Part shown: positions 45,731 through 55,437 of the stretch, in pieces
Layout of the letters: every line of letters begins with the position of its first letter
Position numbering within the stretch: the stretch's first letter is position 1
Origin: an uncultured Haliea sp.
Lineage (GTDB): Bacteria > Pseudomonadota > Gammaproteobacteria > Pseudomonadales > Halieaceae
Assembly: GCA_913061145.1 (NCBI GenBank)
Contig: CAJXUQ010000008.1
Coordinates: 62,001-126,000, forward strand
Direction: 5' to 3'
Length of the DNA: 64,000 bases
Notes under the pieces: model-generated
Seen by the model: only the letters and a program-made list of their open reading frames with translations
The model's database searches: none
What the model was told of the DNA's origin: nothing
Program-made: the position numbers and the translations under genes

Positions 45731-46740
45731 GTTCACTGAAACTGGGTCTGCAACTGGGTTACTGGGGCGCACAGCCGCCGCCGGATTTTGTCGGTATGGC
45801 ACAGGAGGCGGAGCGCCTTGGTTTCGATTCCGTGTGGACGGCGGAGTCCTGGGGTAATGACTGCTTTACGCCGCTGGCCTGGGTGGGCGCACACACGTCC
45901 CGTATTCGCCTTGGAACCGCGATCGCACAGCTCTCTGCGCGTACGCCGGCGTCCTGCGCGATGGCGGCGCTGGCGCTGGATCACATGTCCGGTGGACGCA
46001 TGATGCTTGGCCTCGGTGTGTCCGGGCCGCAGGTGGTTGAGGGGTGGTACGGCCAGCCGTATAGCAAGCCTTTGGCCCGCACCCGCGAATACGTCAGCAT
46101 CATCCGCAAGATCCTGCGTCGCGAAGAGCCCGTGTCCAACGATGGTGAGCATTATCCGCTGCCCTATCACGGCCCCAACGCCTGGGGGCAGGGCAAGCCG
46201 CTGAAGTCGATCACCCACCCCCTGCGTGCCGACCTGCCGATTTTCATCGGCGCCGAGGGGCCCAAGAACGTGACGCAGACGGCGGAAATCGCCGATGGCT
46301 GGTTGCCGCTGTACTACTCACCCTGGCGTCATGAGGTCTACGAAAGCCAGCTGGTGGCGGCGAAGCCAGGCTTCGAAATTGCCCCCATGGTGATGGTCAA
46401 TATCAACGATGACCTGCAAGCGGCCCTGCGCCCGGTCAAGGCGATGCTCGGTTTCTACGTGGGCGGCATGGGCTCCAAGACCAACAATTTCCACAAAGAC
46501 CTGATGGCGCGACTCGGCTTTCCGGATGAGGCGGACCAGATTCAGGAGCTGTTCTTTGCCGGTGAGCGTGAGAAGGCGATCGACATGGTGCCGGACACCT
46601 TTGCCGACGAGATCGCGCTGTGCGGCCCGCTGGACCGCATACGTGAACGGCTGCAGGACTGGAAGCGCTCACCGGTAACCACCATGCTGGTCAATGGTGA
46701 CCGCGAGTTCCTGCGCCAGATGGCTGAACTGGTGCTTTGA
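45727..46740 (+). CDS. LLM class (luciferase-like) oxidoreductase, F420-type Rv3520c-like
   Basis: A 337-residue TIM-barrel oxidoreductase. The start LKLGLQLGYWGAQPP, the DSVWTAESWGND and RIRLGTAIAQLSARTP segments and PIFIGAEGPKNVTQTAEIADGW resemble the F420-dependent group around M. tuberculosis Rv3520c more than FMN-dependent luciferases. Whether this organism makes F420 cannot be seen here; the enzyme may use FMN. It overlaps the TetR gene by four bases and ends the operon. Confidence 0.87.
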   Translation: MSSLKLGLQLGYWGAQPPPDFVGMAQEAERLGFDSVWTAESWGNDCFTPLAWVGAHTSRIRLGTAIAQLSARTPASCAMAALALDHMSGGRMMLGLGVSGPQVVEGWYGQPYSKPLARTREYVSIIRKILRREEPVSNDGEHYPLPYHGPNAWGQGKPLKSITHPLRADLPIFIGAEGPKNVTQTAEIADGWLPLYYSPWRHEVYESQLVAAKPGFEIAPMVMVNINDDLQAALRPVKAMLGFYVGGMGSKTNNFHKDLMARLGFPDEADQIQELFFAGEREKAIDMVPDTFADEIALCGPLDRIRERLQDWKRSPVTTMLVNGDREFLRQMAELVL

Positions 46741-46798
46741 TTGAGAGGCCAGGGAGGCACTGGTTGCGGGCTGGGCGGTCAGAGTGCCGCCTTGCCCT

Positions 46799-47560
46799 TC
46801 ACAACACCATATAGCCGCCGTCAGTCACCAGGGTATGCCCGGTGGTGAAGCTCGACAGGTCGCTGGCGAGGTAGAGCACGGGCCCGATGATTTCCTCGGT
46901 TTCAGCCACCCGTTTCTGCAATGATGCCGCAATGGCCCCGTCCAGATAGCCGGGGATATTCGCTGCACTGTCGAACAGGTCGGAGTGGTAGCTGCCGGGC
47001 GCCAGGCTGTTGACCCGTATGCCCTTGCCGGCCCATTCCGCAGCCATCACTTTGGTCAGTGCGTCCAGGGCCGCCTTCGTGGCGGCGTAAAAGCCCTGTA
47101 ATGCGGAGGGCTTAAGGCCGCCCACGGAGATCACGTTGATCACCGAGCCGCCGCCGTGCTCTGCCATTCTCGGAGCCATTCTTGACGCCAGGTACCAGGG
47201 TCCCTTGGTGTTGACATCGAACAGCTTCTGGAACAGATCCGGCTGCAGGTCGGAAAGCTCGCCAATCATCGGGTTCATGCCGGCGTTGTTGATCAGAATA
47301 TCCACGCGACCGAAGGTTTCGTAGGCGGCCTCAATGACCCTGTCGAGGTCCTCAGTGCGACCCATGTGTGCCGACAGCGCCAGCGCCTTGCGCCCCTTGG
47401 CGCGCAGCTCATCCGCGACAGTCTCGCAGTTTTCCAGTCGCCGGCTGACGACGATGATGTCGGCGCCGACCTCGGCGAGGCCGTGGCACATGGCCTTGCC
47501 GAGGCCGCGACTGCCGCCGGTTACGAGTGCGACCTTGCCGGTCAGATCAATGTTATGCAT
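46799..47560 (-). CDS. Short-chain dehydrogenase/reductase (3-oxoacyl/glucose-type)
   Basis: A 253-residue NAD(P)-dependent oxidoreductase with TGGSRGLGKAM, NNAG, the catalytic ISVGGLK...YAATK and the C-terminal TTGHTLVTDGGYMVL typical of classical SDRs. The ATG at 47560 (AAGGA upstream) is chosen over the longer frame to 47632. It is convergent with the LLM gene and lies downstream of phosphoketolase on the same strand (74-base gap). It may serve either set of genes; a 3-hydroxyacyl-CoA step of the catabolic cluster is one possibility. Confidence 0.9.
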   Translation of the reverse strand: MHNIDLTGKVALVTGGSRGLGKAMCHGLAEVGADIIVVSRRLENCETVADELRAKGRKALALSAHMGRTEDLDRVIEAAYETFGRVDILINNAGMNPMIGELSDLQPDLFQKLFDVNTKGPWYLASRMAPRMAEHGGGSVINVISVGGLKPSALQGFYAATKAALDALTKVMAAEWAGKGIRVNSLAPGSYHSDLFDSAANIPGYLDGAIAASLQKRVAETEEIIGPVLYLASDLSSFTTGHTLVTDGGYMVL

Positions 47561-47634
47561 GGTTTGAAGTCCTTGTTGCGTACTCGGGCACCCACTCCAG
47601 TGAGTCGTGTTGGCCCATAAAAAGTCTTGCACGT

Positions 47635-50025
47635 TTACCCGCTGGCCCCCCAGCGCCAGTCGCGGATCTCCGGTTTGTCGACACCGTGTTCATAGGCGTA
47701 GGCCTGGCAGTCGAGCTGTAGCTCGCGCATCTTCTGCCGCACATGGGCACCCGCCACCAGCAGGCCAGGCACGCGGTTGATCACGTCGATCACCAGGCTG
47801 AATCGGTCAATTTCATTCTTGATGGCGAGGTCCAATGGTGTGTTGATGCTGCCCTTTTCCTTGTAGCCGCGCACATGCAGGTGGGCGTGATTACTGCGCT
47901 TGTAGGCGAGCCGGTGGATCAGCCACGGGTAGCCGTGGAAATTGAAGATGATCGGCTTGTCCACCGTGAACAGGCTGTCGAAGTCGCGGTCCGAGAGGCC
48001 GTGGGGGTGCTCCTGGGGCGACGTCAGGGTGAACAGGTCGACCACGTTGATAAAACGGATTTTCAAGGCGGGGAAATGTTCCCGCAGCAGTTCAACGGCC
48101 GCCAGCGCCTCCTGCGTGGTCACATCCCCGCAGCCGGCCAGCACCACATCGGGCTCCTCGCCCTGGTCGTTGCTGGCCCAGTCCCAGATGCCAATGCCCT
48201 GGGTGCAGTGGCGAATTGCCGCAGGCATGTCCAGATACTGCAGGTGCTGCTGTTTGTCGGCCACGATCACGTTGATATCGTTGCGGCTGCGCAGGCAGTG
48301 GTCGGCCACGCTGAGCAGGGTGTTGACGTCCGGTGGCAGGTACACACGCACAACGCTGGGGCTCTTGTTCACCACCAGGTCGAGGAAGCCGGGGTCCTGG
48401 TGGGTGAAACCGTTGTGATCCTGGCGCCAGACGGTCGAGGTGATCAACAGGTTCAGCGATGAGATGGGTGCCCGCCAATCGATATCCTCCGCGCCGTCCA
48501 GCCACTTCGCGTGCTGGTTGAACATGGAGTCGATCACGTGCACGAAAGCCTCGTAGGTTGACAGGAAACCATGCCGCCCGGTCAGCAGGTAGCCCTCCAG
48601 CCAGCCCTCCAGCGTGTGTTCAGACAGCAGCTCCATGACGCGACCATCTGCGGCCAGCTCGCCGCCATCGTCATCTCCCGGCACCCGGTCGGCCATCCAG
48701 GTCTTCTTACTGGCCTCGTAGACGGCGTGCAGCTTGTTGGATGAGGTTTCGTCGGGCCCGAACACGCGGAAGTTCGTCGGGTTGGCGCGCAGGATATCGC
48801 GCAGCAGCTCGCCCAGTGGAAACGTGTTGCCGGCGATACTCGCGCCGGGCTGCGGTACCGCAACGGCATAGTCGCGGAAGTCGGGCAGCTGCAGAGCCTT
48901 GCGCAACAGGCCGCCGTTGGCGTGCGGGTTGGCGCTCATGCGGCGGTTCCCCTGCGGTGCGAGTGCCCTAAGCTCGCTGTTCAGCCGACCCTCGGCGTCA
49001 AACAGCTCATCGGGCCGGTAGCTGCGCAGCCAGTCTTCCAGGCTCTGTAGTTGCCCGGCATCCTCGCGCACCTTCGCCAGCGGGACCTGATGTGCTCGCC
49101 AGCTGCCTTCAATGGCATGGCCATCGACGGTTTTCGGGCCGGTCCACCCTTTCGGGCTGCGCAGCACAATCATCGGCCAGCGTGGGCGTTCCGGCGCAGA
49201 CGTTGTCGAGCCGCGCGCGTCCGCCTGAATGCGGCGTATCTCCGCCACGCAGTGCTGCAGTGCCGCCGCCATCGCCTGATGCATCAGCTCGGGGTCGTCG
49301 CCCTCCACAAACAGCGGGGACCAGCCATACCCCCGGAACAGCGCATCGAGTTCCTCATGCGATATTCGCGCGAGCACGGTGGGGTTGTTGATCTTGTACC
49401 CGTTCAGGTGCAGCACGGGGAGCACCGCGCCATCGCGGCGCGGGTTGAGAAACTTGTTGGAGTGCCAGGCGGCGGCCAGTGGGCCGGTTTCGGCCTCGCC
49501 GTCACCCACCATCACCGCAACCAGCAGGTCGGGGTTGTCGAAAGCCGCACCGAAGGCGTGCGAGAGGCTGTAGCCCAGCTCGCCGCCCTCGTGAATCGAT
49601 CCCGGGGTCTCTGGCGTGCAATGGCTGCCGATGCCGCCTGGAAAGGAGAAATCGCGGAAGAACTGCAGCAGGCCGGCGCTGTTTTCTCCCTTGTGCGGGT
49701 AGACCTCCGAGTACGTGCCTTCCAGGTACACCGGTGCCAGTACGCCAGGTGCGCCGTGGCCCGGCCCTGCCAGGTAAATGGCGTTGAGATCGTGCTTGCG
49801 GATGAGCCGGTTCAGGTGCACGTACAGGAAACTCAAGCCCGGGCTGCTACCCCAATGTCCGAGCAGGCGCTCCTTGATGTGCTCAGGCTGCAGTGGTTCG
49901 CGCAGCAGCGGGTTATCGCGCAGGTAGATCATGCCTGCCGCGAGGTAGTTGCAGGCGCGCCAGTAGGCGTCTATCTGGCGCAGTTCGTCGGCCTCCAGAG
50001 GCGATATGTTCCCGGGCCTGTCCAT
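47635..50025 (-). CDS. xfp: Xylulose-5-phosphate/fructose-6-phosphate phosphoketolase
   Basis: A 796-residue thiamine-diphosphate enzyme that splits xylulose-5-P (or fructose-6-P) with phosphate into acetyl-phosphate and an aldose phosphate. Family segments [39 protein letters not shown] and [19 protein letters not shown] are intact. The second ATG (50025) is chosen because AGGAG directly abuts the first and lies nine bases from the second. Acetate kinase ends 44 bases upstream, so the two steps form an operon giving ATP from acetyl-phosphate. Confidence 0.95.
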   Translation of the reverse strand: MDRPGNISPLEADELRQIDAYWRACNYLAAGMIYLRDNPLLREPLQPEHIKERLLGHWGSSPGLSFLYVHLNRLIRKHDLNAIYLAGPGHGAPGVLAPVYLEGTYSEVYPHKGENSAGLLQFFRDFSFPGGIGSHCTPETPGSIHEGGELGYSLSHAFGAAFDNPDLLVAVMVGDGEAETGPLAAAWHSNKFLNPRRDGAVLPVLHLNGYKINNPTVLARISHEELDALFRGYGWSPLFVEGDDPELMHQAMAAALQHCVAEIRRIQADARGSTTSAPERPRWPMIVLRSPKGWTGPKTVDGHAIEGSWRAHQVPLAKVREDAGQLQSLEDWLRSYRPDELFDAEGRLNSELRALAPQGNRRMSANPHANGGLLRKALQLPDFRDYAVAVPQPGASIAGNTFPLGELLRDILRANPTNFRVFGPDETSSNKLHAVYEASKKTWMADRVPGDDDGGELAADGRVMELLSEHTLEGWLEGYLLTGRHGFLSTYEAFVHVIDSMFNQHAKWLDGAEDIDWRAPISSLNLLITSTVWRQDHNGFTHQDPGFLDLVVNKSPSVVRVYLPPDVNTLLSVADHCLRSRNDINVIVADKQQHLQYLDMPAAIRHCTQGIGIWDWASNDQGEEPDVVLAGCGDVTTQEALAAVELLREHFPALKIRFINVVDLFTLTSPQEHPHGLSDRDFDSLFTVDKPIIFNFHGYPWLIHRLAYKRSNHAHLHVRGYKEKGSINTPLDLAIKNEIDRFSLVIDVINRVPGLLVAGAHVRQKMRELQLDCQAYAYEHGVDKPEIRDWRWGASG

Positions 50026-50069
50026 AAGTCGCATCTCCTGTGGGTGTTTGCTGGGTCGGTTTCCGCCGA

Positions 50070-51188
50070 TCAGTGCGTTGCTTGTGCGGCCAGCAGGGTA
50101 GCGGCCTGCCTGGCCATCAGCGCCTGCTCGTCTGCCTTCAGCACCCAGACGCTGACCGGGCTCTGCAGGTTGCTGATGCGGCGTTCATGACCCGTTGTCG
50201 CGCTGTTCGCGGTCGGATCGATATGCACGCCTGCCCAGTCCATATCGCTGAGGATGCGTGCGCGCACCTCCGGGGCGTTTTCGCCTACACCGCCGCCGAA
50301 TACGATGCTGTCTGCGCCACCGAGTACCGCGAGGTAGGCGCCAACGTATTTCCGCACGCGATAGCAGTATAGCCCCACCGCCAGTTTTGCCGCTGCACTG
50401 TCGGACGCCAGCAGCACGCGCATGTCGGCGCTCAGGCCCGATACACCCAGCAGTCCACTCTGGCGGTTGAGCAGGTCGTCCAGGTCACCGGTGCTCCAGC
50501 CGTGGTGCTGTTGCAGGTACAGCAGCAGGCCTGGATCAATGTCGCCGCTGCGGGTGGCCATCATCAGGCCCTCGAGCGGGGTGAACCCCATGGAGGTGTC
50601 CACCGGCCTGCCATCGCGGGTGGCGGTGATGGAGCAGCCTGAACCCAGTTGCAGCGTCAGGATACGCCCCGTGCTCGCCCGCCGCGCTGCGACCGCCGAC
50701 CAGCGCTGCCACAGCGCTTCGTGGGCCAGCCCATGGAAGCCGTAGCGCCGCAGGCCCAGGCGCGTCGTCAGTTCTGCCGGCAGGGCGTAGTGGCGTGCGA
50801 ACGGCGGCAGGCCTGAGTAGAACGCGGTGTCAAAGCTGGCGATGTGCGGTGTGTCGGCGCTGAACAGCGCCCGGGCGGCGCGAATCAGCGACAGCGACCG
50901 CCCGGTGTGCAGGGGTGCCAGCGGTGTGAGCTGCGCGAGCTGCTGCTCCGACGCTGCGTCAATCAGGCTGGGCCCGGAGAAATGCGGCCCCCCGTGGACG
51001 ATGCGATGTACCACGGCCGTGATGTGCCCCGGTTGGTATTGCGCCAGGAAGTTGCGGAGGAGCTCCGCCACCGATGCACCCTGCAATTCGTAACGCGCGC
51101 TGGCAATCGCTTCCGGTTCGCCGCCGCTTACGCTGTACGCGGCGAGGCGCAGGGAGGAGCTGCCGGCATTGACGGTGAGTAGCATCAT
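50070..51188 (-). CDS. ackA: Acetate kinase
   Basis: A 372-residue kinase interconverting acetyl-phosphate/ADP and acetate/[53 protein letters not shown] and [25 protein letters not shown] are the family motifs. It is about 25 residues shorter than the E. coli enzyme, and the usual LGNGAS reads LGSGCS. The start is either of two adjacent ATGs (51188, 51185). It is the first gene before phosphoketolase and diverges from the SDR gene at 51330. Confidence 0.93.
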   Translation of the reverse strand: MMLLTVNAGSSSLRLAAYSVSGGEPEAIASARYELQGASVAELLRNFLAQYQPGHITAVVHRIVHGGPHFSGPSLIDAASEQQLAQLTPLAPLHTGRSLSLIRAARALFSADTPHIASFDTAFYSGLPPFARHYALPAELTTRLGLRRYGFHGLAHEALWQRWSAVAARRASTGRILTLQLGSGCSITATRDGRPVDTSMGFTPLEGLMMATRSGDIDPGLLLYLQQHHGWSTGDLDDLLNRQSGLLGVSGLSADMRVLLASDSAAAKLAVGLYCYRVRKYVGAYLAVLGGADSIVFGGGVGENAPEVRARILSDMDWAGVHIDPTANSATTGHERRISNLQSPVSVWVLKADEQALMARQAATLLAAQATH

Positions 51189-51293
51189 AGTGTCGAGTAT
51201 GGCGTTTTCCTCGATGGCCGACCAGACCATGGCCCGCGCAACGTCGCCTGAGGCGCCCTCTGGCCTGCTGGCCACGAGCAATCCGTGGTAGAT

Positions 51294-51314
51294 TTGGCCC
51301 AATTCTTGGCCCAA
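51294..51314. promoter_or_regulatory. Tandem 9-base repeat upstream of the SDR/P-type ATPase genes
   Basis: TTGGCCCAA occurs twice (51294-51302 and 51306-51314) with a 3-base spacer, so the period is 12. It lies 16 bases before the SDR start and in the divergent gap with ackA. It may be a regulator site for one or both directions. I saw no FNR/ANR-type box in this 141-base gap. Confidence 0.35.
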
Positions 51315-51329
51315 CAGTGAGTACACAGG

Positions 51330-52085
51330 ATGAAACGTTTTCAAGGGAAAGTGGCGTTTGTGACGGGAGCAGCCTCGGGCATCGGCCTGGCAACCATGGC
51401 GCGTCTGGGCCGCGAGGGCGCGCAGGTGTACGCTGTCGACATCAACGCTGAACAGCTGGCGCGCGAAGCCGCGAGCCTTGCCGGGGAAGGGTTGGCTATT
51501 CGCAATCTCGCCCTCGACGTCAGCGACGAGACGGCCTGTCGCGCGGCCATTGCAGCGTGCGTGGCCGAGCTCGGCAAGCTGGATGTGCTGTGCAACATCG
51601 CGGGTATGGCGCTGACCAAAAACTTTGCCGACGTGAGCGCAGCGGACTGGGACCGCGTGATGACGGTAAACACCCGCTCCGTTTTTGTGCTGTGCCAGGC
51701 CGCCATGCCGCACCTGCTGGAAACCGGCGGCAACATTGTCAATATTTCCTCTGCGGCGGGCCTGCAGGGCCTGCCCTATAACAGTGCCTACTGCGCCAGT
51801 AAGGGCGCGGTGTTGCTGCTGTCGAAGTCCCTCGCTGCGGAGTTCGCGGGCCGCGGTGTGCGGGTCAATGCCGTATGTCCGGGTGCGGTGGATACACCGC
51901 TGGTCAAGGACGTCCAGATACCCGAGGGTGCCGATATGTCGCTCTATGGCCGGATGTTCCCGCTGACCCCCTACTTCGCGCAGGCGGAGGAAATCGCCGG
52001 CGCTGTGGCTTACCTGGCCTCGGAAGAGGCGAGGTTTATCACCGGCTCAGCGCTGGTGATTGATGGCGGGCAGACCACGATCTAG
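51330..52085 (+). CDS. Short-chain dehydrogenase/reductase
   Basis: A 251-residue classical SDR with TGAASGIGLAT, CNIAG, ISSAAG...YCASKGA and TGSALVIDGGQT. The fold and active site are intact. The substrate is unknown. The ATG has AGG upstream. The P-type ATPase gene starts 13 bases after its stop, so the two are co-transcribed. Confidence 0.9.
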   Translation: MKRFQGKVAFVTGAASGIGLATMARLGREGAQVYAVDINAEQLAREAASLAGEGLAIRNLALDVSDETACRAAIAACVAELGKLDVLCNIAGMALTKNFADVSAADWDRVMTVNTRSVFVLCQAAMPHLLETGGNIVNISSAAGLQGLPYNSAYCASKGAVLLLSKSLAAEFAGRGVRVNAVCPGAVDTPLVKDVQIPEGADMSLYGRMFPLTPYFAQAEEIAGAVAYLASEEARFITGSALVIDGGQTTI

Positions 52086-52098
52086 ACAGGAGGGTGCC

Positions 52099-54792
52099 AT
52101 GACGCAGGCACGGCATCACTGGCATTCTCTGTCCGCGGAGGACACGCTGGCAGCGGTCGAGGGCTCTGCCCAGGGGCTCAATGCCGCGGAAGTAGAGCGT
52201 CGCACAGCGCTGCACGGCCCCAATCGCTTGCCGGAACCGCCACCTCGCCACCCCCTGTTGCGCTTTCTGGCGCACTTTCACAACCTGCTCATCTACGTCC
52301 TGCTCGCCTCCGCCCTGGTGACGGCTGCCCTGGGGCATTGGGTCGATACGGGCGTCATCCTCGCTGTCGTGCTGGTGAATGGCGTGATCGGCTTTATTCA
52401 GGAGGGGCGCGCGGAGCAGGCCATGCTGGCCATTCGCGGCATGCTGGCACCACGGTCGTCTGTATTGCGCGAGGGTCGACGCGTCACTGTCGACGCCGCG
52501 GATCTGGTCCCCGGTGACATCGTGCTGGTGGAGCCCGGAGACCGCGTGCCCGCTGATATCCGGCTTATTGAAGCGCGTGGATTGTCTGCCGAAGAAGCCA
52601 TTCTTACCGGCGAATCGGTGCCAGTCGAGAAGAGTCTCGCAGCTGTGCCGACCGAAGCCGCTCTGGGCGATCAGAGTTCAATGCTGTTCAGTGGCACGCT
52701 GGTGGCCGCGGGCGCCGCCCGCGGGGTTGTCGTTGCTACCGGCGCGCAGACCCAGATAGGCCGCATCAGCGGCATGCTGGCGCGTGTAGAGACCCTGACG
52801 ACCCCGCTGGTGCGGCAGATGGATATGTTTGCGCGCTGGCTGACGGTTTTCATTCTGCTGGTTGCGGGGAGCCTGCTGTTCTACGGCTACGTGCGCGAGG
52901 CGCTGCCCTTCGCCGAGTTGTTCATGGCGGTGGTAGGGCTGTCCGTGGCTGCGATTCCAGAGGGGTTGCCGGCGGTACTCACCATCACCCTGGCGGTGGG
53001 TGTGCAGGCGATGGCAAGGCGCAACGCCATCGTGCGCCGCTTGCCGGCTATCGAAACACTGGGGTCTGTCTCGGTGATCTGCTCAGACAAAACCGGCACG
53101 CTGACGCGAAATGAAATGCTGGCCTCGACCCTGGCGGCGCGAGGTTCAATCTATGTGGTAGAGGGCGACGGCTACACGCCCGAAGGTCTGGTGGAGCGAA
53201 AAGATGGCGCAGACTGCCAGGACGATGCGGTATTGCTGGAGTTTGCCCAGGCTGCTGCGCTCTGCAACGACGCTGTGCTGCACCAGCGCGCCGCAGGCTG
53301 GCAGGTCGAAGGCGACCCGATGGAGGGGGCTTTGCGCGCACTGGCGGGCAAGATCAGCCGCGAAGGGCCGGACCCGTTTCCACACTGGAAGCGTACTGAT
53401 GTCATTCCGTTCGACGCTGCACACAGGTATATGGCCGTGCTGAACCATGACCACGACGGGCACGCCTGCATCTTCGTGAAGGGTGCGCCCGAGGCGGTTC
53501 TGGCGATGAGCGTGCATCAGCGCACCGCGTCTGGCGGCTATGAGCCGCTCCAGGCTGACTACTGGCACGACATGGTGGAGCGTCTGGCGGCGGATGGCCA
53601 GCGTGTTATCGCGGTTGCGACGCGCTCCGTGCCCCAGGCACACACGGTGCTTAATAACGCCGATGTCGAGGGGCAGATGACGCTGCTCGGGCTGATAGGG
53701 CTCATTGACCCCCCGCGACCGGAAGCGATCGAGGCGGTCGCCGAGTGCCATGCGGCGGGGATCCGCGTGAAGATGATCACCGGTGACCACGCGGCTACGG
53801 CCAGGGCGATTGCCGTGCAGGTGGGCCTGCAGAATACGCAGCGGGTGTTAACCGGTGCAGAACTGGAGAAGCTCGACGACGCCCAACTGGCCAGCGTTGT
53901 GGGTGAGACGGATATTTTTGCCCGTACATCACCCCGGCATAAATTGCGCCTCGTCATGGCGTTGCAATCGCACGGTCTGACGGTGGCGATGACCGGGGAC
54001 GGAGTCAATGATGCCCCGGCGCTCAAGCGCGCGGATGCGGGAATTGCCATGGGTCTGAAGGGCAGCGCCGCCGCGCGGGAAGCCGCCGAGTTGGTGTTGG
54101 CGGATGACAACTTTGCCTCGATTGCGGCGGCGGTGCGCGAAGGCCGCACCGTGTATGACAATATCAAGAAGGTCATCAGCTGGACGCTGCCCACGAATGC
54201 GGGTGAAGCCATGACCATTGTGGTCGCGTTGTTCTTGGGGCTGGCCCTGCCGATCACCGCCGTGCAGATTCTCTGGGTCAACCTGGTCACGGCGATTACG
54301 CTCGGGATGGCGCTCGCCTTTGAGCCGAGCGAGCCGGGCACGATGCGCCGCCCGCCCCGTCGGCGGGACGAGCCACTGCTCAAGGGCGAGCTTGTCTGGC
54401 ACATCGTTCTGGTTTCCACACTCTTTCTGATAGCGGTGTTCGGCATGTTCACCTACGCGACCGGCCGCGGCTATGAGCCGGCACTGGCGCAGACGATGGC
54501 GCTGAACACGCTGGTGGTGCTGGAGATCTTTCACCTGTTCTTCATCCGCAATATCTACGGGACGTCACTGACCTGGGCTGCAGCCCGCGGCACCCGAGTG
54601 GTGTGGGCCTGCGTGATCGCAGTGACGGGCGCCCAGTTCGCGATCACCTATGCGCCGCCGCTGCAGTCCGTCTTCGGGACACAGTCGGTGCCGCTGCTTG
54701 ACGGTCTGCTGATCATTGTGGTCGGTGCCGTGTTCTTTGCCATCATCGAAGTCGAGAAGCAGCTGCGACTCGCGCTGCAGCGCAGGTCCTAA
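52099..54792 (+). CDS. Cation-transporting P-type ATPase (type II, SERCA/PMR1-like)
   Basis: An 897-residue inner-membrane ion pump. An N-terminal cation-ATPase domain (about 1-70) precedes the actuator motif ILTGESVPVEK. The phosphorylation site is D330 in CSDKTGTLTRNEM; the hinge GDGVNDAPALKRADAGIAMG follows. The M4 segment PEGLP is of the Ca2+ pump type, but M6 reads WVNLVTAITLGMALAF, lacking the Asp of SERCA (NLVTDG), so the ion is uncertain. The ATG at 52099 has an AGGAGG RBS; the frame is open to 52060 but overlaps the SDR gene. Confidence 0.92.
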   Translation: MTQARHHWHSLSAEDTLAAVEGSAQGLNAAEVERRTALHGPNRLPEPPPRHPLLRFLAHFHNLLIYVLLASALVTAALGHWVDTGVILAVVLVNGVIGFIQEGRAEQAMLAIRGMLAPRSSVLREGRRVTVDAADLVPGDIVLVEPGDRVPADIRLIEARGLSAEEAILTGESVPVEKSLAAVPTEAALGDQSSMLFSGTLVAAGAARGVVVATGAQTQIGRISGMLARVETLTTPLVRQMDMFARWLTVFILLVAGSLLFYGYVREALPFAELFMAVVGLSVAAIPEGLPAVLTITLAVGVQAMARRNAIVRRLPAIETLGSVSVICSDKTGTLTRNEMLASTLAARGSIYVVEGDGYTPEGLVERKDGADCQDDAVLLEFAQAAALCNDAVLHQRAAGWQVEGDPMEGALRALAGKISREGPDPFPHWKRTDVIPFDAAHRYMAVLNHDHDGHACIFVKGAPEAVLAMSVHQRTASGGYEPLQADYWHDMVERLAADGQRVIAVATRSVPQAHTVLNNADVEGQMTLLGLIGLIDPPRPEAIEAVAECHAAGIRVKMITGDHAATARAIAVQVGLQNTQRVLTGAELEKLDDAQLASVVGETDIFARTSPRHKLRLVMALQSHGLTVAMTGDGVNDAPALKRADAGIAMGLKGSAAAREAAELVLADDNFASIAAAVREGRTVYDNIKKVISWTLPTNAGEAMTIVVALFLGLALPITAVQILWVNLVTAITLGMALAFEPSEPGTMRRPPRRRDEPLLKGELVWHIVLVSTLFLIAVFGMFTYATGRGYEPALAQTMALNTLVVLEIFHLFFIRNIYGTSLTWAAARGTRVVWACVIAVTGAQFAITYAPPLQSVFGTQSVPLLDGLLIIVVGAVFFAIIEVEKQLRLALQRRS

Positions 54793-54938
54793 CCTTCATT
54801 AGCGAACGGTGGGGTGAAGCCCTAGGGTATGCGGGCGAGGACCTAGCTGTCGCTGTGCGCCGGGAGGGTTTCGGCTGGATAGCTTTGAGATTCCTGTCTA
54901 CGCTTCATGTATGAGACTGGCTTCCCTGGGGACTGGAC

Positions 54939-55430
54939 ATGCTTCGATCACTCAAGATTGCAACAGCGTTCTTTGTGGCACTACTCGGCCTTTTGCATGT
55001 GCTCGGCAACCTTGCCAATCTGGAAGCCGCAATCGGGTTTGTAGGCGCCGTTACAGCAGGAAGTGAGCAGCCGTTCTATACGCTCTATGGTCCCCCTGCG
55101 ATGTCGCGCGTCCTTCATGGGCTTGCGCTGGCGCTGATACTGGTGGGTGAACTGGCGGTCGCAGGCCTGGCGAGTGCGGCGGTGTTCATGATGCTGAAGA
55201 ACCGTTCCGCCGACGCGCAGCTGTTTGCCGCGGCCACGCGGCCCGCAGTCGCCGCATGCGCGGTGGGAATGCTGGTCTGGTTTGGTATCTTCATCGTGGT
55301 CGGCGAAGGCTACTTTATGATCTGGCAGACCGCAGCGGGCGCTGGCCCGATAGCTGGCGCGATGCGCTACGGTACGGTGTGCGGGTTGTTCATGGTGTTC
55401 CTGCTGCTGGCCCCCGACAGCGACCCGTAA
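54939..55430 (+). CDS. DUF2165 family small membrane protein
   Basis: A 163-residue integral membrane protein with about four helices (near 7-24, 60-85, 100-125, 140-158). Its sequence (LKIATAFFVALLGLLHVLGNLANL, GEGYFMIWQT) matches the DUF2165 pattern of predicted small membrane proteins of unknown role. It lies 146 bases after the P-type ATPase on the same strand; the gap holds no clear terminator. Convergent with the protease gene, with a 7-base gap. Confidence 0.82.
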   Translation: MLRSLKIATAFFVALLGLLHVLGNLANLEAAIGFVGAVTAGSEQPFYTLYGPPAMSRVLHGLALALILVGELAVAGLASAAVFMMLKNRSADAQLFAAATRPAVAACAVGMLVWFGIFIVVGEGYFMIWQTAAGAGPIAGAMRYGTVCGLFMVFLLLAPDSDP

Positions 55431-55437
55431 GCACGGC

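Noticed and set aside
46754..46785. Inverted repeat GGCACT...AGTGCC between the LLM and SDR genes
   Set aside because: A 6-bp stem with a long loop and no T-tract is too weak to call a terminator.
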